In this document: piece after piece, positions 33,362-42,501 of the stretch | How positions within the stretch are numbered: position 1 is the first letter of the stretch | Layout: each line of letters begins with the position of its first letter | Origin: Pollutimonas bauzanensis | GTDB taxonomy: Bacteria; Pseudomonadota; Gammaproteobacteria; Burkholderiales; Burkholderiaceae_B | DNA length: 64,000 nt | Assembly: GCF_900129885.1 (NCBI RefSeq) | Contig: NZ_FQXE01000004.1 | Location: 62,001-126,000, forward strand | Reading direction: 5' to 3' | Notes under the pieces: generated by a model | The model's input: only the letters and a program-made list of their open reading frames with translations | What the model was told of the DNA's origin: nothing | Database searches by the model: none | Made by a program: the position numbers and the translations under genes

Positions 33362-35536
33362 TCAGCCGGCAGCACGGCGCGGAACGATCAGCGCGTCAAC
33401 CACGCGAGCGCCGCGCCCTTTGGGAAGCACACACAAAGGGTTGATGTCCAGCTCGGCGATCCGGTCGCCCAGATCGGCTGTCAGCCACGAGATGCGCACG
33501 ATGGCGTCGATGAGCGCGTCCATGTCGGCGGGCGCTTTGCCGCGCACACCCTCCAGGAGCTTGTAGGTGCGCAGCTCCGCCAGAGCGCGTTGCGCTTCAT
33601 CGGCCGTAAGCGGCGCCAGGCGAAAGACGACATCCTTCAGCACTTCTACATAGATGCCGCCCAGCCCCAGAGCCAATACTGGACCGAAGGTGGCGTCGTG
33701 CGATACCCCGACAAGCATTTCGTGCGCATCGGCGATCATTTCCTGGACCAGCACGCCTTCGATCCGGGCGTCGGGCCGGTAAGCCCTGGCAGCGGAAATG
33801 ACTTCTTCGTACGCGCCCTTGACGGCGAGCTCGCCGCTGACCCCAAGGCGGATGGCGCCTGCTTCGGTCTTGTGCAGGATATCGGGGGACTGAATCTTCA
33901 AGGCCACGGGGCCGTCGATATGCGATGCCGCTTGCCACGCCGCCTCCGCGGAGCTGGTCAGCCGCTCCATCGTGACCGGCAATCCATAATGTTGCAATAG
34001 CGCTTTGGAGCGATGTTCGCTCAGCGGGCCATCCGCCTGTTCCAGCAGCAATCTCGCTGCTTCCACGTCTATGCCCGCGGGCCTGGCCGCCGGCGCGTCG
34101 GCTAGCCTGCGGCGAAACTCGGCGTATTGCATTGTGCGTTGGACCGCTTTCAGGCAAGGCAAGGCATCGCGGTAGACGGCGTGGCCTTCCGCCACCAGGA
34201 CTTCTCGTGTCAGCGCAGCATCGTCGCTGGCGCAGCCCGTCCATAAAATGGCCATGGGTTTGTCGCTGCGAGCCGACACCTCCGCCACTGCGCGTACATC
34301 GTTCGCGCTGTTGATAGTCAGGACTGGAATCAGGATGTCTACGTTCGGGTCAGCCAATATCGTTTCCGCGGCGTCCTTGTATGCATTCTTCTGCCCAATC
34401 GCGGCGGCGGTCAGATCCGTCGGATTGGTGGCTGCGCCGAAGCCTGGAAGCAATTCAGCGAGTTTCTGCGTCGTTTCGCCGGTATAGGCTGGCCATTCGA
34501 TGCCTTCCGAGGCGCCCAGATCGGCGACCATTACAAGATTGCCGCCCGATATGGACATCGCGGCCGCCCGATGGCCTCGAGGCCGGCGGGCCTGGCGCAA
34601 TAGCATGGCCGTTTCATAGAGCTCATTGCAATCGCTTACCCGCACAATCCCCATTTGCCGCAGTGCGGCATCACACACATCGTCGGCGCCGGTAATGGCG
34701 CCGGTGTGCGATGCGGCGGCCTTGCTGCCCGCTGCGCTGCGGCCGACCTTCACCATGACGATGGGCTTGTCCAGATCGGCGGCGCGGCGGGCCAGCATGC
34801 GCAAGCGGCCGCCATCCGCCAGGCTCTCCGCCAGCATTAATACGACTTTCGTTTTCTCGCTTTCCAGCATGAACGATGCGTAGTCGACCAGGTCGAGGTC
34901 GGCCGCGTTGCCGCAGCTGACCTGATAACTGATGCCCAGCCCGGACTGTTGCGCGCGCCACATGATATTGACCTGTCCCGCGCCGCCGGACTGGGAAACG
35001 ACGCCGATATCGCCCGCGGCGCGCCGGGGGCCTTGAATGGTGGCGGTGGACGTGAGGGCGAAGCCGTCGACGAAGTTGATCATTCCATTGCAATTGGGAC
35101 CCATGAGCCGGATGTTGCCTGCCCGGGCGATGTCGACGAGGCGCTGCTGGTCGGCCGCGCCCTGGGCGCTTCCGACCTCGCCGAAGCCCGACGAGAACAC
35201 GGTCACGAAGGGCACGCCGCGTTCGGCGCACTGTTCCAACGCGGCAGGTACAAGATGAGCCGGCAATACGATGCCCACATGATCGGGAGCGGCGGGCAGC
35301 GCAGCGACGGATGCAAAACAGCGAAGCCCGAAGATCTCGTCGCGCCGTGGATTGACCGGATAGATGGCGCCCTTGTAGCCGAAGTCCATCATTTGCCGCA
35401 TGCAACGGCCGCCGAACTTGCCCAGATCTTCCGTGGCGCCAATCATCGCCACCGCCCGGGGAGCGAAAAAGCGCGCCAGGTCCGGGAAAGAAGAATCGGA
35501 ATCGCCATTGCGGGAATGCCGGCTTGCCATAAGCAT
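33362..35536 (-). CDS. ADP-forming acyl-CoA synthetase (acetate-CoA ligase family)
   Basis: A 724-residue fused-subunit acyl-CoA synthetase: CoA-binding domain (ARFFAPRAVAMIGATEDLGK, about 20-150), succinyl-CoA-synthetase-like domains with AASHTGAITGADD carrying the phospho-His, and C-terminal ATP-grasp (ALLQHYGLPVTMERL, VALKIQSPDILHKTEAGA). It activates a carboxylate with CoA at the expense of ATP. First gene of the operon; AGGAGT lies 5 nt before the ATG. No acetyltransferase domain is fused. Confidence 0.93.
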   Translation of the reverse strand: MLMASRHSRNGDSDSSFPDLARFFAPRAVAMIGATEDLGKFGGRCMRQMMDFGYKGAIYPVNPRRDEIFGLRCFASVAALPAAPDHVGIVLPAHLVPAALEQCAERGVPFVTVFSSGFGEVGSAQGAADQQRLVDIARAGNIRLMGPNCNGMINFVDGFALTSTATIQGPRRAAGDIGVVSQSGGAGQVNIMWRAQQSGLGISYQVSCGNAADLDLVDYASFMLESEKTKVVLMLAESLADGGRLRMLARRAADLDKPIVMVKVGRSAAGSKAAASHTGAITGADDVCDAALRQMGIVRVSDCNELYETAMLLRQARRPRGHRAAAMSISGGNLVMVADLGASEGIEWPAYTGETTQKLAELLPGFGAATNPTDLTAAAIGQKNAYKDAAETILADPNVDILIPVLTINSANDVRAVAEVSARSDKPMAILWTGCASDDAALTREVLVAEGHAVYRDALPCLKAVQRTMQYAEFRRRLADAPAARPAGIDVEAARLLLEQADGPLSEHRSKALLQHYGLPVTMERLTSSAEAAWQAASHIDGPVALKIQSPDILHKTEAGAIRLGVSGELAVKGAYEEVISAARAYRPDARIEGVLVQEMIADAHEMLVGVSHDATFGPVLALGLGGIYVEVLKDVVFRLAPLTADEAQRALAELRTYKLLEGVRGKAPADMDALIDAIVRISWLTADLGDRIAELDINPLCVLPKGRGARVVDALIVPRRAAG

Positions 35537-35578
35537 TGAATACTCCTATAATTTGCACTGCAGTTCTTGAATGCACTG
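35524..35578. promoter_or_regulatory. Promoter and direct repeats between acyl-CoA operon and IclR gene
   Basis: TTGCCA (35524-35529), 18-bp spacer and TATAAT (35548-35553) form a plus-strand promoter for the IclR gene, overlapping the divergent gene's start. TGCACTG occurs twice (35554-35560 and 35572-35578), 18 bp apart, about where transcription starts; these are candidate IclR binding sites. Confidence 0.45.
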
Positions 35579-35669
35579 TGCGAGTAAGTATAGGGTGACG
35601 GCTATCGGGCTGTCAATCGTCGTATGCATGAAGACTTGCGCCTCGCCAGCTGGGGCACATAGGGACCCA

Positions 35670-36434
35670 ATGAAGGAAGACCGTCATTTCGTTACCGCGT
35701 TATCACGCGGATTGTCTGTGCTGCGCTGCTTTACGGCGGAGCACATGGAGCTTGGCACTACCGATATCGCGCGCCTGGTCGGCTTGTCGCAATCGACCGT
35801 CTGGCGGCTTTGCCATACCTTGCAAAAAGGCGGCTATCTGGTGCCAGGCAAAGATCCGGAGCGATTGCGGGTCGGGCCTGCCGTGCTGGCCCTCGGGTGT
35901 GCGTCTCTGTCGCAGCGGGGTATTGCTGAAGTTGCGGCGCCTGAAATGGCGCGCATAGCCAACACGTTCCAATGCTCCTTGTCGATCGCCGCCCGCGACG
36001 GGCTGCAAATGCTCATCATGGGGCGCGAAACCGGTTCCGCCGTTTTAAAGTTGAACTTTCACATTGGGACCGCCTTGCGCATCGAGCGATCTGCCGTAGG
36101 CTGCGCTTATCTGGCCGCCATCGGCGAAACCGAGCGCGCAAGCCTGATGGAGCAGATCGAAAAGGCATATCCCGACGAATGGGAGGCGAACCGGCGGTAT
36201 ATAGAAGAGTCGGTGCAGATGTATCGCGATCATGGCTACGTGCTCAATCTGCGCCGCTACCATCCTGACGTGAATGCGCTGGGCGTACCCATCGTGTCGC
36301 CAAATGGCAGACAGGTTATTGCCATGAATTGCGGCGGCACCAGCTCCGTCATCAGCCGCGAGCAGCTCGAAGGCCCTATCGCCCAGGCCATGAAAGACCT
36401 GGCCGCCAGCCTGTGTGTAATGCTGACGGTGTGA
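35670..36434 (+). CDS. IclR-family transcriptional regulator
   Basis: A 254-residue IclR protein from ATG 35670 (AGGGA 4 nt upstream); the open frame extends 99 bp further upstream without homology. Winged helix about 5-65 (DIARLVGLSQSTVWRLCHTL), effector domain about 80-250 (AVGCAYLAAIGE, VLNLRRYHPDVNALGVPIV). Divergent from the 35536-27421 operon and its likely regulator. Convergent with the SDR gene. Confidence 0.9.
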   Translation: MKEDRHFVTALSRGLSVLRCFTAEHMELGTTDIARLVGLSQSTVWRLCHTLQKGGYLVPGKDPERLRVGPAVLALGCASLSQRGIAEVAAPEMARIANTFQCSLSIAARDGLQMLIMGRETGSAVLKLNFHIGTALRIERSAVGCAYLAAIGETERASLMEQIEKAYPDEWEANRRYIEESVQMYRDHGYVLNLRRYHPDVNALGVPIVSPNGRQVIAMNCGGTSSVISREQLEGPIAQAMKDLAASLCVMLTV

Positions 36435-36462
36435 TCGCCCGGATTCCCTGCCTCAGCTTGCC

Positions 36463-36513
36463 GCGGCCGCTATAAGATGGGGGACTCTACAGCATGCCGG
36501 GATAAATGCCGCC
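36463..36513. repeat. Dispersed repeat, copy B
   Basis: Matches copy A at 27271-27322 in two identical blocks (15 and 22 bp). Here the second block is the authentic 3' end of the SDR gene and the first lies in the gap after the IclR gene. Confidence 0.75.
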
Positions 36514-37266
36514 GTCCAGGACCAGATTCTGTCCCGTGATGAATCCCGCCTGGGCGCTGCACAAATAGGCGCAGGCATCGCCAAGCTCATGGGGCTGGCC
36601 GAAGCGCTTGGCGGGAACGGAATCCAGGCGCGCCTGCATGACCTGCTCCAGGGTCTGTCCGGTATTCTGCGCGGCTTTCAGCGCGGTTTCCTTGAGCCTG
36701 TCGGTTTCGAAGGGCCCGGGCAGCAGGTTGTTGATCGTGACATTGTGCTCGACGACCTGCCGGGCCAGCCCGGCGACAAAGCCCGTCAAGCCGCTGCGCG
36801 CGCCATTGGACAGGCCCAGTATGTCTATCGGCATTTTCACCGCCGCCGAGGTGATGTTCACGATGCGCCCGTAGCGCCGGCCTATCATGTGATCGATGAC
36901 ATTCTGGATCAGCGCGATGGGCGTGTACATGTTGGCATTCACCGCGGCCATCCAGTCATCCTTGGACCAATCGCGGAAATCGCCGGGCTTGGGCCCGCCG
37001 CTGTTGGTCACCAGGATGTCGGGCATGCCCGACGCGGCCAAGGCCTGGGCGCGGCCCTCGGCGGTGGTGATGTCCGCCGCGACGACGGCCACTTGCGCGC
37101 CGGTGGCCTGGCGGATGGCCTGGGCCGCCTGTTCCAGCGCCGGCGCCGTCCGGGCGACCAGGGTCAGGGCGACGCCCTCGCGGGCCAGCGACATGGCGCA
37201 GGCATAGCCCAGCCCCTTGCTCGAACCGCAAACCAGAGCGCTCTTTCCCGCCAAGTGCAAATCCAT
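36487..37266 (-). CDS. SDR-family oxidoreductase, atypical active site
   Basis: A 259-residue short-chain dehydrogenase from ATG 37266 (GAGG 5 nt before). Cofactor loop CGSSKGLG (13-20), NITSAAVKMP gives the active-site Ser, but the YxxxK position reads LSNGAR, as in a known FabG-like branch without the canonical Tyr and Lys. C-terminus GGIYPGML. Last gene of the cluster below the LacI gene. Confidence 0.88.
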   Translation of the reverse strand: MDLHLAGKSALVCGSSKGLGYACAMSLAREGVALTLVARTAPALEQAAQAIRQATGAQVAVVAADITTAEGRAQALAASGMPDILVTNSGGPKPGDFRDWSKDDWMAAVNANMYTPIALIQNVIDHMIGRRYGRIVNITSAAVKMPIDILGLSNGARSGLTGFVAGLARQVVEHNVTINNLLPGPFETDRLKETALKAAQNTGQTLEQVMQARLDSVPAKRFGQPHELGDACAYLCSAQAGFITGQNLVLDGGIYPGML

Positions 37267-37324
37267 AGAAACCTCGTTGTCTCGCGTCAATGAATGGCTG
37301 GCGCCGCCAGCCCCGTAGCAACCG

Positions 37325-38386
37325 CTACTTTACTATCATGCGCGGCGGCGAGCATGACTGGCGCAGCACGAACTCCGTGGGTATTTCGATGCGTATGGGG
37401 TCTTGCGGGGTTTCCCGGGCGATCCTGCGCAGCAATTGCAGGGCGGCTTCGCGCCCGAGCGCGTAAGGATCGTAACGGATGACGCTGACGGCGGGCGTGG
37501 CCAGCCGCGCCAATTCGGTATCGTTCGAAGTGATCAGCGATATATCGCCGGGAATATCCAGGCCCTTCATGCGCACCGCCTCCAGCACGCCGCTCAATAA
37601 ATGCATGCCTGAGGAAATGATGGCGGTGGGACGGCGCTCCCGCCCGAGCAGCACCTGGGTTTCCCTGAAGCCGTATTCCGAGGCGAAGCTGTCCAGACGC
37701 AAGAGATCACGGTCCACAGGCACCCCGGCGCGCTGATGAGCCTGCAGAAACCCCCCGAGGCGATCGCGCCCGACACGGTTGGTCTTGCCGCCGCTGATCA
37801 AGGCGATACGGCGGTGGCCGAGGCTCAGTAGATATTCCGCCGCCTGGCGCGTGCCGTTGAAGTGGTCGGCGCCCACGGTATCGATAGGCAAGGCCAATTC
37901 ACGCTCGATCAATACGACGGGAAAGCGCGCGTCCCGTATGGCCTGCAGCATGCCGGCGTCGGATTCTTCTTCGACCGTGAACAACAAGCCGTCGGCCCGG
38001 CGGCGGGTGAACAGCTCCACCAGCGCCACCTCGCGTTCCGGCGAGCTATTGCTGCTGGCGACCACCAGCATATAGCCATGCTCGGTCAAGGCGTCCTCCG
38101 CCCCCTTCACCATTGCGGAATACAGGGGATTGCGGATATCGGAAAAAATGAAGCCGATCATGCGCGCGGACACGCCGCGCATGCCCTGCGCTGCGACGTT
38201 GGGCGTCCATCCCAATTCTGAAATGGCGTTCAACACCCTGGACCGGACTTCTTCGGTGACGGACGGAGCCCCGTTGACCACGCGCGATACCGTCCCTATT
38301 GCCACGCCTGCCACGCGCGCGACATCATGGACGGTGACGCGCTTGGCTTTTTTGTTCGATGCGGATGCTAGCTCTTTCAATGCCAT
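37325..38386 (-). CDS. LacI-family transcriptional regulator
   Basis: A 353-residue LacI/GalR regulator from ATG 38386. HTH at 18-39 (VTVHDVARVAGVAIGTVSR), hinge helix around PNVAAQGMRG, then a sugar-binding-type effector domain (IGFIFSDIRNPLY, VGADHFNGTRQAAEYL, ISLITSNDTELA). A 16-bp perfect palindrome TCAAAAGGCCTTTTGA lies at 38454-38469, at the end of the preceding gene. Better candidate operators are near 42305. Confidence 0.92.
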   Translation of the reverse strand: MALKELASASNKKAKRVTVHDVARVAGVAIGTVSRVVNGAPSVTEEVRSRVLNAISELGWTPNVAAQGMRGVSARMIGFIFSDIRNPLYSAMVKGAEDALTEHGYMLVVASSNSSPEREVALVELFTRRRADGLLFTVEEESDAGMLQAIRDARFPVVLIERELALPIDTVGADHFNGTRQAAEYLLSLGHRRIALISGGKTNRVGRDRLGGFLQAHQRAGVPVDRDLLRLDSFASEYGFRETQVLLGRERRPTAIISSGMHLLSGVLEAVRMKGLDIPGDISLITSNDTELARLATPAVSVIRYDPYALGREAALQLLRRIARETPQDPIRIEIPTEFVLRQSCSPPRMIVK

Positions 38387-38453
38387 GTAGTCGCTGTCTG
38401 GTTCGAGGGCCGATCCGGCGCCGCGCCACCAGCGCGGACCGGCCGCTTGAGGC

Positions 38454-39617
38454 TCAAAAGGCCTTTTGAAACAGCGCCAGGAAATCTCGGGTGGTAGTGT
38501 GCCGGGGATTCCAGCGATTGTAGTTGGCTTGCGTGCAAAGCGCAGCCATTTCCTCGAAGGCGTCCGGATCGACGCCCACGTCGCGCAGCCGGCCGGGAAT
38601 CTCCAGGTCGACGCACAGCGCCTCGATCGCCGACAGGCCGCTGTGCGCGGCATCCAGCATGGGCAGGCCCTGCACATGCCGGCCCATCGCCTGCGCAATG
38701 CGCGCGAACTTCGCGGGATTGGCCGGCATGTTGAACGCCGCCACATGCGGCAGGCAGACCGCATTGGACAGGCCATGCGACAAATGAAAGCGCGCCCCTA
38801 CGAAGCGAGCCATGCAATGCACATTGCCGAGGCCGGTCTGGCCAAAGGTGATGCCGGCCAGGGCCGAACCGCAAAGCATGTTCAGCCCGGCCTCCAGGTT
38901 GCCGCGGTCAGCCGCGAACTGCCGGATATTGCCCGCAATCAATTCCATGGCCTGCAAATTGATCGCATCGGTAATCAGGTTCGATTGCCTGGAAATATAA
39001 GATTCGAAAGCATGCACGAAGGCGTCCATGCCCGAATGCGCCGCCACATGGCCGGGAACGGTGCGCAGCGCCAGCGGGTCCAGGATGGCGACATCCGCCG
39101 GGTTGAGCGCCGCGTGCCGTATCGACATTTTCAGGTTCTTGTCCGTGTCGGTAATGACGCAAGACCCCGAAACCTCGGAACCGGTTCCAGCCGTGGTCGG
39201 AATGGCAATCAGCGGCAGGGGGGGAATCACGAACTTCTCTATCCCTTCATAGTCGTGGATGCGGCCCCCGTTGGTCGCAAGTATCCCCACGGCCTTGGCC
39301 ACGTCCATGGTGCTGCCTCCGCCGATGGCCAGCAATACTGTCGCATTGCTGGCGCGGCATGCCTCGAACGCCTTTGCCACCGTATGGGCGCTGGGATCCG
39401 GCTCGATCTCGGTGTACGTGCTGATCGCCACGCCCTCCTTCAGTAGAAGGGCTTTGATCCGGGCGTAGAAATCACTGTCTTCCAATGCCGCGTCCAGAAG
39501 CACGAAAATACACTGGCAGTTGTATTGCCGTACCGTATCGACGATCTTTTCATGAGCGCCCACCCCCATATGGATACGTGTCGGGCAGAAGAAAGTGGCG
39601 GCGTCTGTCATTTGCAT
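38454..39617 (-). CDS. Iron-containing alcohol dehydrogenase
   Basis: A 387-residue group III alcohol dehydrogenase. GGGSTMDVAKAVG and IAIPTTAGTGSEVSG bind the cofactor; GMDAFVHAFESY and FHLSHGLSNAVCLPH supply the metal ligands. Start ATG 39617 (MQMTDA); the open frame upstream overlaps the Bug gene. Works presumably with the aldehyde dehydrogenase of the same cluster (40668). Different branch from the enzyme at 1246. Confidence 0.92.
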   Translation of the reverse strand: MQMTDAATFFCPTRIHMGVGAHEKIVDTVRQYNCQCIFVLLDAALEDSDFYARIKALLLKEGVAISTYTEIEPDPSAHTVAKAFEACRASNATVLLAIGGGSTMDVAKAVGILATNGGRIHDYEGIEKFVIPPLPLIAIPTTAGTGSEVSGSCVITDTDKNLKMSIRHAALNPADVAILDPLALRTVPGHVAAHSGMDAFVHAFESYISRQSNLITDAINLQAMELIAGNIRQFAADRGNLEAGLNMLCGSALAGITFGQTGLGNVHCMARFVGARFHLSHGLSNAVCLPHVAAFNMPANPAKFARIAQAMGRHVQGLPMLDAAHSGLSAIEALCVDLEIPGRLRDVGVDPDAFEEMAALCTQANYNRWNPRHTTTRDFLALFQKAF

Positions 39618-39640
39618 AAAGGTTCTCTGCTGCACAAGCG

Positions 39641-40615
39641 TTAGTTCTTGGCGATAGCGGAGCTCGATACCAGATCGACCCATCGCCGGCTTTCGTCCAC
39701 GACGAATTTCTTGAATTCGTCCGGCGGGGTGCCGCCCGGCTCGGCAGCCATGCCTTCGAGCGTCTTCTGCATGGCGGGATTCTTCATGGCTTTCACCACC
39801 GCCTGGTATATTTTTGTTTCCACTTCCGGCGGCAGGCCTTTGGGCGCGGCCAGGCTATACCAGGTCGTCATGGAATAGCCGGGTACGCCGGCTTCATCCA
39901 GCGTGGGCAGGTCCGGGAATGCCGACGCGCGCTTGAGCGTCGTCACGCCCAGGGCCTTGACGTTGCCGCCGGCGATCTGGGCCGCCGCGGACCCGGCGGA
40001 ATCCAGCGCGAACGCCAGGCGCCCGCCGATCAGGTCGCTCATCATGGGGGACGCGCCCTTGTATGGCACATGCTCCGCATCCAGTTTCGCCGACGACTTC
40101 AGCAATTCGCCGGACAAATGCTGCGTGCTGCCTATGCCGGCAGAGCCGTAATTGACTTCGCCCGGCCTTTGCCTGATGTATTCGACAAGCTCCGCGACCG
40201 TATTGACGGGCAGCGACTTGTTGACGATAAGCACATTGGGAACATAGGCCACGCTGGTTATCGAATCGAGGTCGGTCTGGAAGTCGTACGTCAAGGTCTT
40301 ATACAAGGCGGCCGCCGCCGCATGCCCGACATTGGCCAGCAGCAGCGTGTAGCCGTCCGGGGCGGATCGCGCCACGTAGGCCGCGCCGACCGTGCCTCCC
40401 GCGCCCGGCTTGTTTTCCACCACCACAGTCTGGCCCAGCTCATTCTGCAGTTGCTGAGCGATGGCTCGCGCCATCAGGTCGGTCGTGCCGCCCGGCGTGA
40501 ATGGAGCCACCAGCGTAATGGGCTTGGCGGGCCATTCGGCCGAAACGGCGGGCTGCCCCATCAGCCCCAAGACTGCCAGCAAGCCGGCCCCAGCTTTTAT
40601 AGAGTGCTTCCACAT
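39641..40615 (-). CDS. Bug/TctC-family periplasmic binding protein
   Basis: A 324-residue receptor with signal peptide (about 1-26, AVSA|EWPA). VAPFTPGGTTDLMAR, NKPGAGGTVGAAYVA, HVPYKGASPMMSDLIGGR. Lies between the aldehyde dehydrogenase and Fe-ADH genes on one strand, 23-52 bp from each, so probably co-transcribed. No permease linked. Confidence 0.93.
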   Translation of the reverse strand: MWKHSIKAGAGLLAVLGLMGQPAVSAEWPAKPITLVAPFTPGGTTDLMARAIAQQLQNELGQTVVVENKPGAGGTVGAAYVARSAPDGYTLLLANVGHAAAAALYKTLTYDFQTDLDSITSVAYVPNVLIVNKSLPVNTVAELVEYIRQRPGEVNYGSAGIGSTQHLSGELLKSSAKLDAEHVPYKGASPMMSDLIGGRLAFALDSAGSAAAQIAGGNVKALGVTTLKRASAFPDLPTLDEAGVPGYSMTTWYSLAAPKGLPPEVETKIYQAVVKAMKNPAMQKTLEGMAAEPGGTPPDEFKKFVVDESRRWVDLVSSSAIAKN

Positions 40616-40667
40616 AGCTTTTTATTCCCTTTTAGTGCCTACAAGTTGTTGTCAACCATCGAAGTAA

Positions 40668-42116
40668 TCAAGGATTGAACGTAATCAGCCTTTCCTCGGT
40701 CATTTCCCTCATGGCATGCCATGGGCCTTCCTTGCCGAAGCCGCTGTCCTTCACCCCGCCGAACGGCATCACATCGGACCGCGCGCTGGATGTTTCATTG
40801 ATCTGTATGGTTCCAAAGCGCAGGCTGCGAGCCGCTTTCAGGCATTGGTCGATATCCTTGCTGAATACCCCGGCGGACAGGCCGAACGGCGTCGAGTTGG
40901 CGCCGGCGATGGCCTCGTCGAAATCATCAAAGGGGCGGATCGATGCCAGCGGAGCAAAAGCTTCCCGGCACCACACATCGCCTTCATCGGGCACGTCGAC
41001 CAGCACCGCGGGCGTCAGGACCGATTGCTCGCGCCGCCCGCCGCACAATACTTTGGCGCCCTGGGCGCGGGCATCGCGCAGCCAGCTTTCGGCGCGGATC
41101 GCAGCCGCTTCGGTAATCAGCGGGCCGATGCGGGTCGCGGGATCGCGCGGGTCGCCGGCCGCCAGGCCGCCGGCGCATTCGACCAGCCGTTCGGCCACCT
41201 CGCCGGCGATGCGCCGTTCCACATACAAGCGCTGCACAGAGGTGCAAACCTGGCCGGCCTTGCGGAATGTGGCGTTGGCTATCTTGGGAATGGCGCGGTC
41301 GAGGTCGGTGCCGGCGCAGACTATCGTACTGGCGATGCTGCCCAGCTCCATCTGGGTGCGGCGCAGGCCGGCGGACTGCTGGATGATGCGGCCGACCCGG
41401 GTGCTGCCGGTGAACGTATAGAACGCCACGTCCTGCTCTTGCAGCAGCCAGGTTCCCACCGTGTCGCCCTCGCCTTGCAAAACAGCCAGGAAGGCCGGCG
41501 GCATGCCCGCTTCAAGCAATACTTCCGCCAGCAGCGCCGCGGTCAAAGGCGTATAGGCCGACGGCTTGAGCACCACCGAGTTGCCCGCCGCGTAGGCCGG
41601 AGCCACTTTATGCAGCACGGTGTTCAACGGCGAGTTGAAAGGCGTGATGGCGCACACCACGCCTATGGGAAAGCGCATCGTGAAGCCAATGCGATTGTGC
41701 GCGCCCGGGCTGGCCGCGAACGGCACCATGTCGCCCGTAAGGCGCGTCGCTTCTTCCGCGGAAAGATTCAAAGTGATGATGGCGCGGTCCACCTCGCCAT
41801 TGGCGTCGGAGACAACGAAGCCCGCCTCGGCGACCATCGCCCCCACAAAACGCGCCCTGTGCTTTTCCAGCAGGCGCCCAGCCTCGCGCAGCGCTACTCC
41901 GCGTTCGTGGGGCGGCGGCGCGCCGCGATCGACCGCCTCTTTCGCGGTGCGCACGGCGCGCGCGACCATATCCCGGTCCGCTGCAGCCACCTCGGCGACC
42001 TTTTGACCTGAAAATTTATCAAGGACCGCAAACTGAACGGGGGAAGAAATCCACTGCCCGTCGATCAAGCATCCGGTAGCGGCCAACCATTCATTATGAA
42101 ACGTTATTTTTGCCAT
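40668..42116 (-). CDS. Aldehyde dehydrogenase (NAD-dependent, semialdehyde type)
   Basis: A 482-residue aldehyde dehydrogenase from ATG 42116. ITPFNSPLNTVLHKVAPA and FTGSTRVG form the cofactor site, MELGSIAST has the general-base Glu, FRKAGQVCTSVQRLYVE the nucleophilic Cys. First gene of the cluster that contains the LacI regulator. The frame is open upstream but crosses AT-rich DNA with operators; a weak GGAGTC is 9 nt before the ATG. Confidence 0.9.
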   Translation of the reverse strand: MAKITFHNEWLAATGCLIDGQWISSPVQFAVLDKFSGQKVAEVAAADRDMVARAVRTAKEAVDRGAPPPHERGVALREAGRLLEKHRARFVGAMVAEAGFVVSDANGEVDRAIITLNLSAEEATRLTGDMVPFAASPGAHNRIGFTMRFPIGVVCAITPFNSPLNTVLHKVAPAYAAGNSVVLKPSAYTPLTAALLAEVLLEAGMPPAFLAVLQGEGDTVGTWLLQEQDVAFYTFTGSTRVGRIIQQSAGLRRTQMELGSIASTIVCAGTDLDRAIPKIANATFRKAGQVCTSVQRLYVERRIAGEVAERLVECAGGLAAGDPRDPATRIGPLITEAAAIRAESWLRDARAQGAKVLCGGRREQSVLTPAVLVDVPDEGDVWCREAFAPLASIRPFDDFDEAIAGANSTPFGLSAGVFSKDIDQCLKAARSLRFGTIQINETSSARSDVMPFGGVKDSGFGKEGPWHAMREMTEERLITFNP

Positions 42117-42301
42117 TCGTAAAAAGACTCCAATTGACTCTTCGAGCAAGCCCGGGTTGCCGCGGCGATATATATTCTGAAAAGCCGCAGTATACATAGC
42201 CATTGTAGTAACCGCAAATGACGAAAATCAATCTGTCGCGCCTTGAAATCTGCCTGGATCAGGTTTGCCAATGCCAAATATTCTGCGATTTCATAGGAAA
42301 T

Positions 42302-42316
42302 ATGGAAACGTTTCAT
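42302..42316. promoter_or_regulatory. LacI/GalR-type operator
   Basis: ATGGAAACGTTTCAT contains the perfect palindrome GAAACGTTTC (42305-42314) with the central CG typical of LacI-family operators. A related half-conserved copy GAAACGTTAT lies at 42098-42107, at the start of the aldehyde dehydrogenase gene, 207 bp away. The pair could support repression by looping by the LacI protein encoded at 37325. Confidence 0.55.
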
Positions 42317-42328
42317 TAAAAGACGACA

Positions 42329-42376
42329 AAAGACAGCGTGACGCTCCGGCCGGCCCGGCGTCGCCACGCTGTCTTT
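42329..42376 (-). terminator. Terminator of the RraA-Bug operon
   Basis: Perfect 12-bp arms AAAGACAGCGTG (42329-42340) and CACGCTGTCTTT (42365-42376) enclose a GC-rich inner stem. Read on the minus strand it is followed by TTTTGTCGTCTTTT. It lies 125 bp after the Bug gene at 42502 and would separate that operon from the next one. Confidence 0.7.
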
Positions 42377-42501
42377 GCTGATCGATAGGTATGCTGCTGG
42401 TGACACTGCGCAATATCGCTGCAAACGACATCGCTATGGGCAGAGGCGCGGCTGGTCCATCGCCCTGAACAGGCCGGACGCGCGCGCCCGGCCCGCGGCC
42501 G

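Larger units (their letters stand above)
42117..42501. other. 385-bp gap without convincing gene
   Basis: Holds the AT-rich promoter region of the aldehyde dehydrogenase operon, the LacI-type operator and a minus-strand terminator. A 106-codon minus frame crosses it (42104-42424), but it runs through the terminator hairpin and shows no family motif. Confidence 0.6.

Noticed and set aside
38454-38469. 16-bp palindrome TCAAAAGGCCTTTTGA as the main LacI operator
   Set aside because: It overlaps the stop codon of the Fe-ADH gene and has a GC rather than the usual CG centre; the sites near 42305 fit better.
37325-38776. Longer 483-codon version of the LacI protein
   Set aside because: The extra N-terminus overlaps the Fe-ADH gene in another frame; the HTH begins 18 residues after the ATG at 38386.
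42104-42424. 106-codon minus-strand frame in the gap before the aldehyde dehydrogenase gene
   Set aside because: Crosses a terminator hairpin and LacI-type operator and has no motif or ribosome site.
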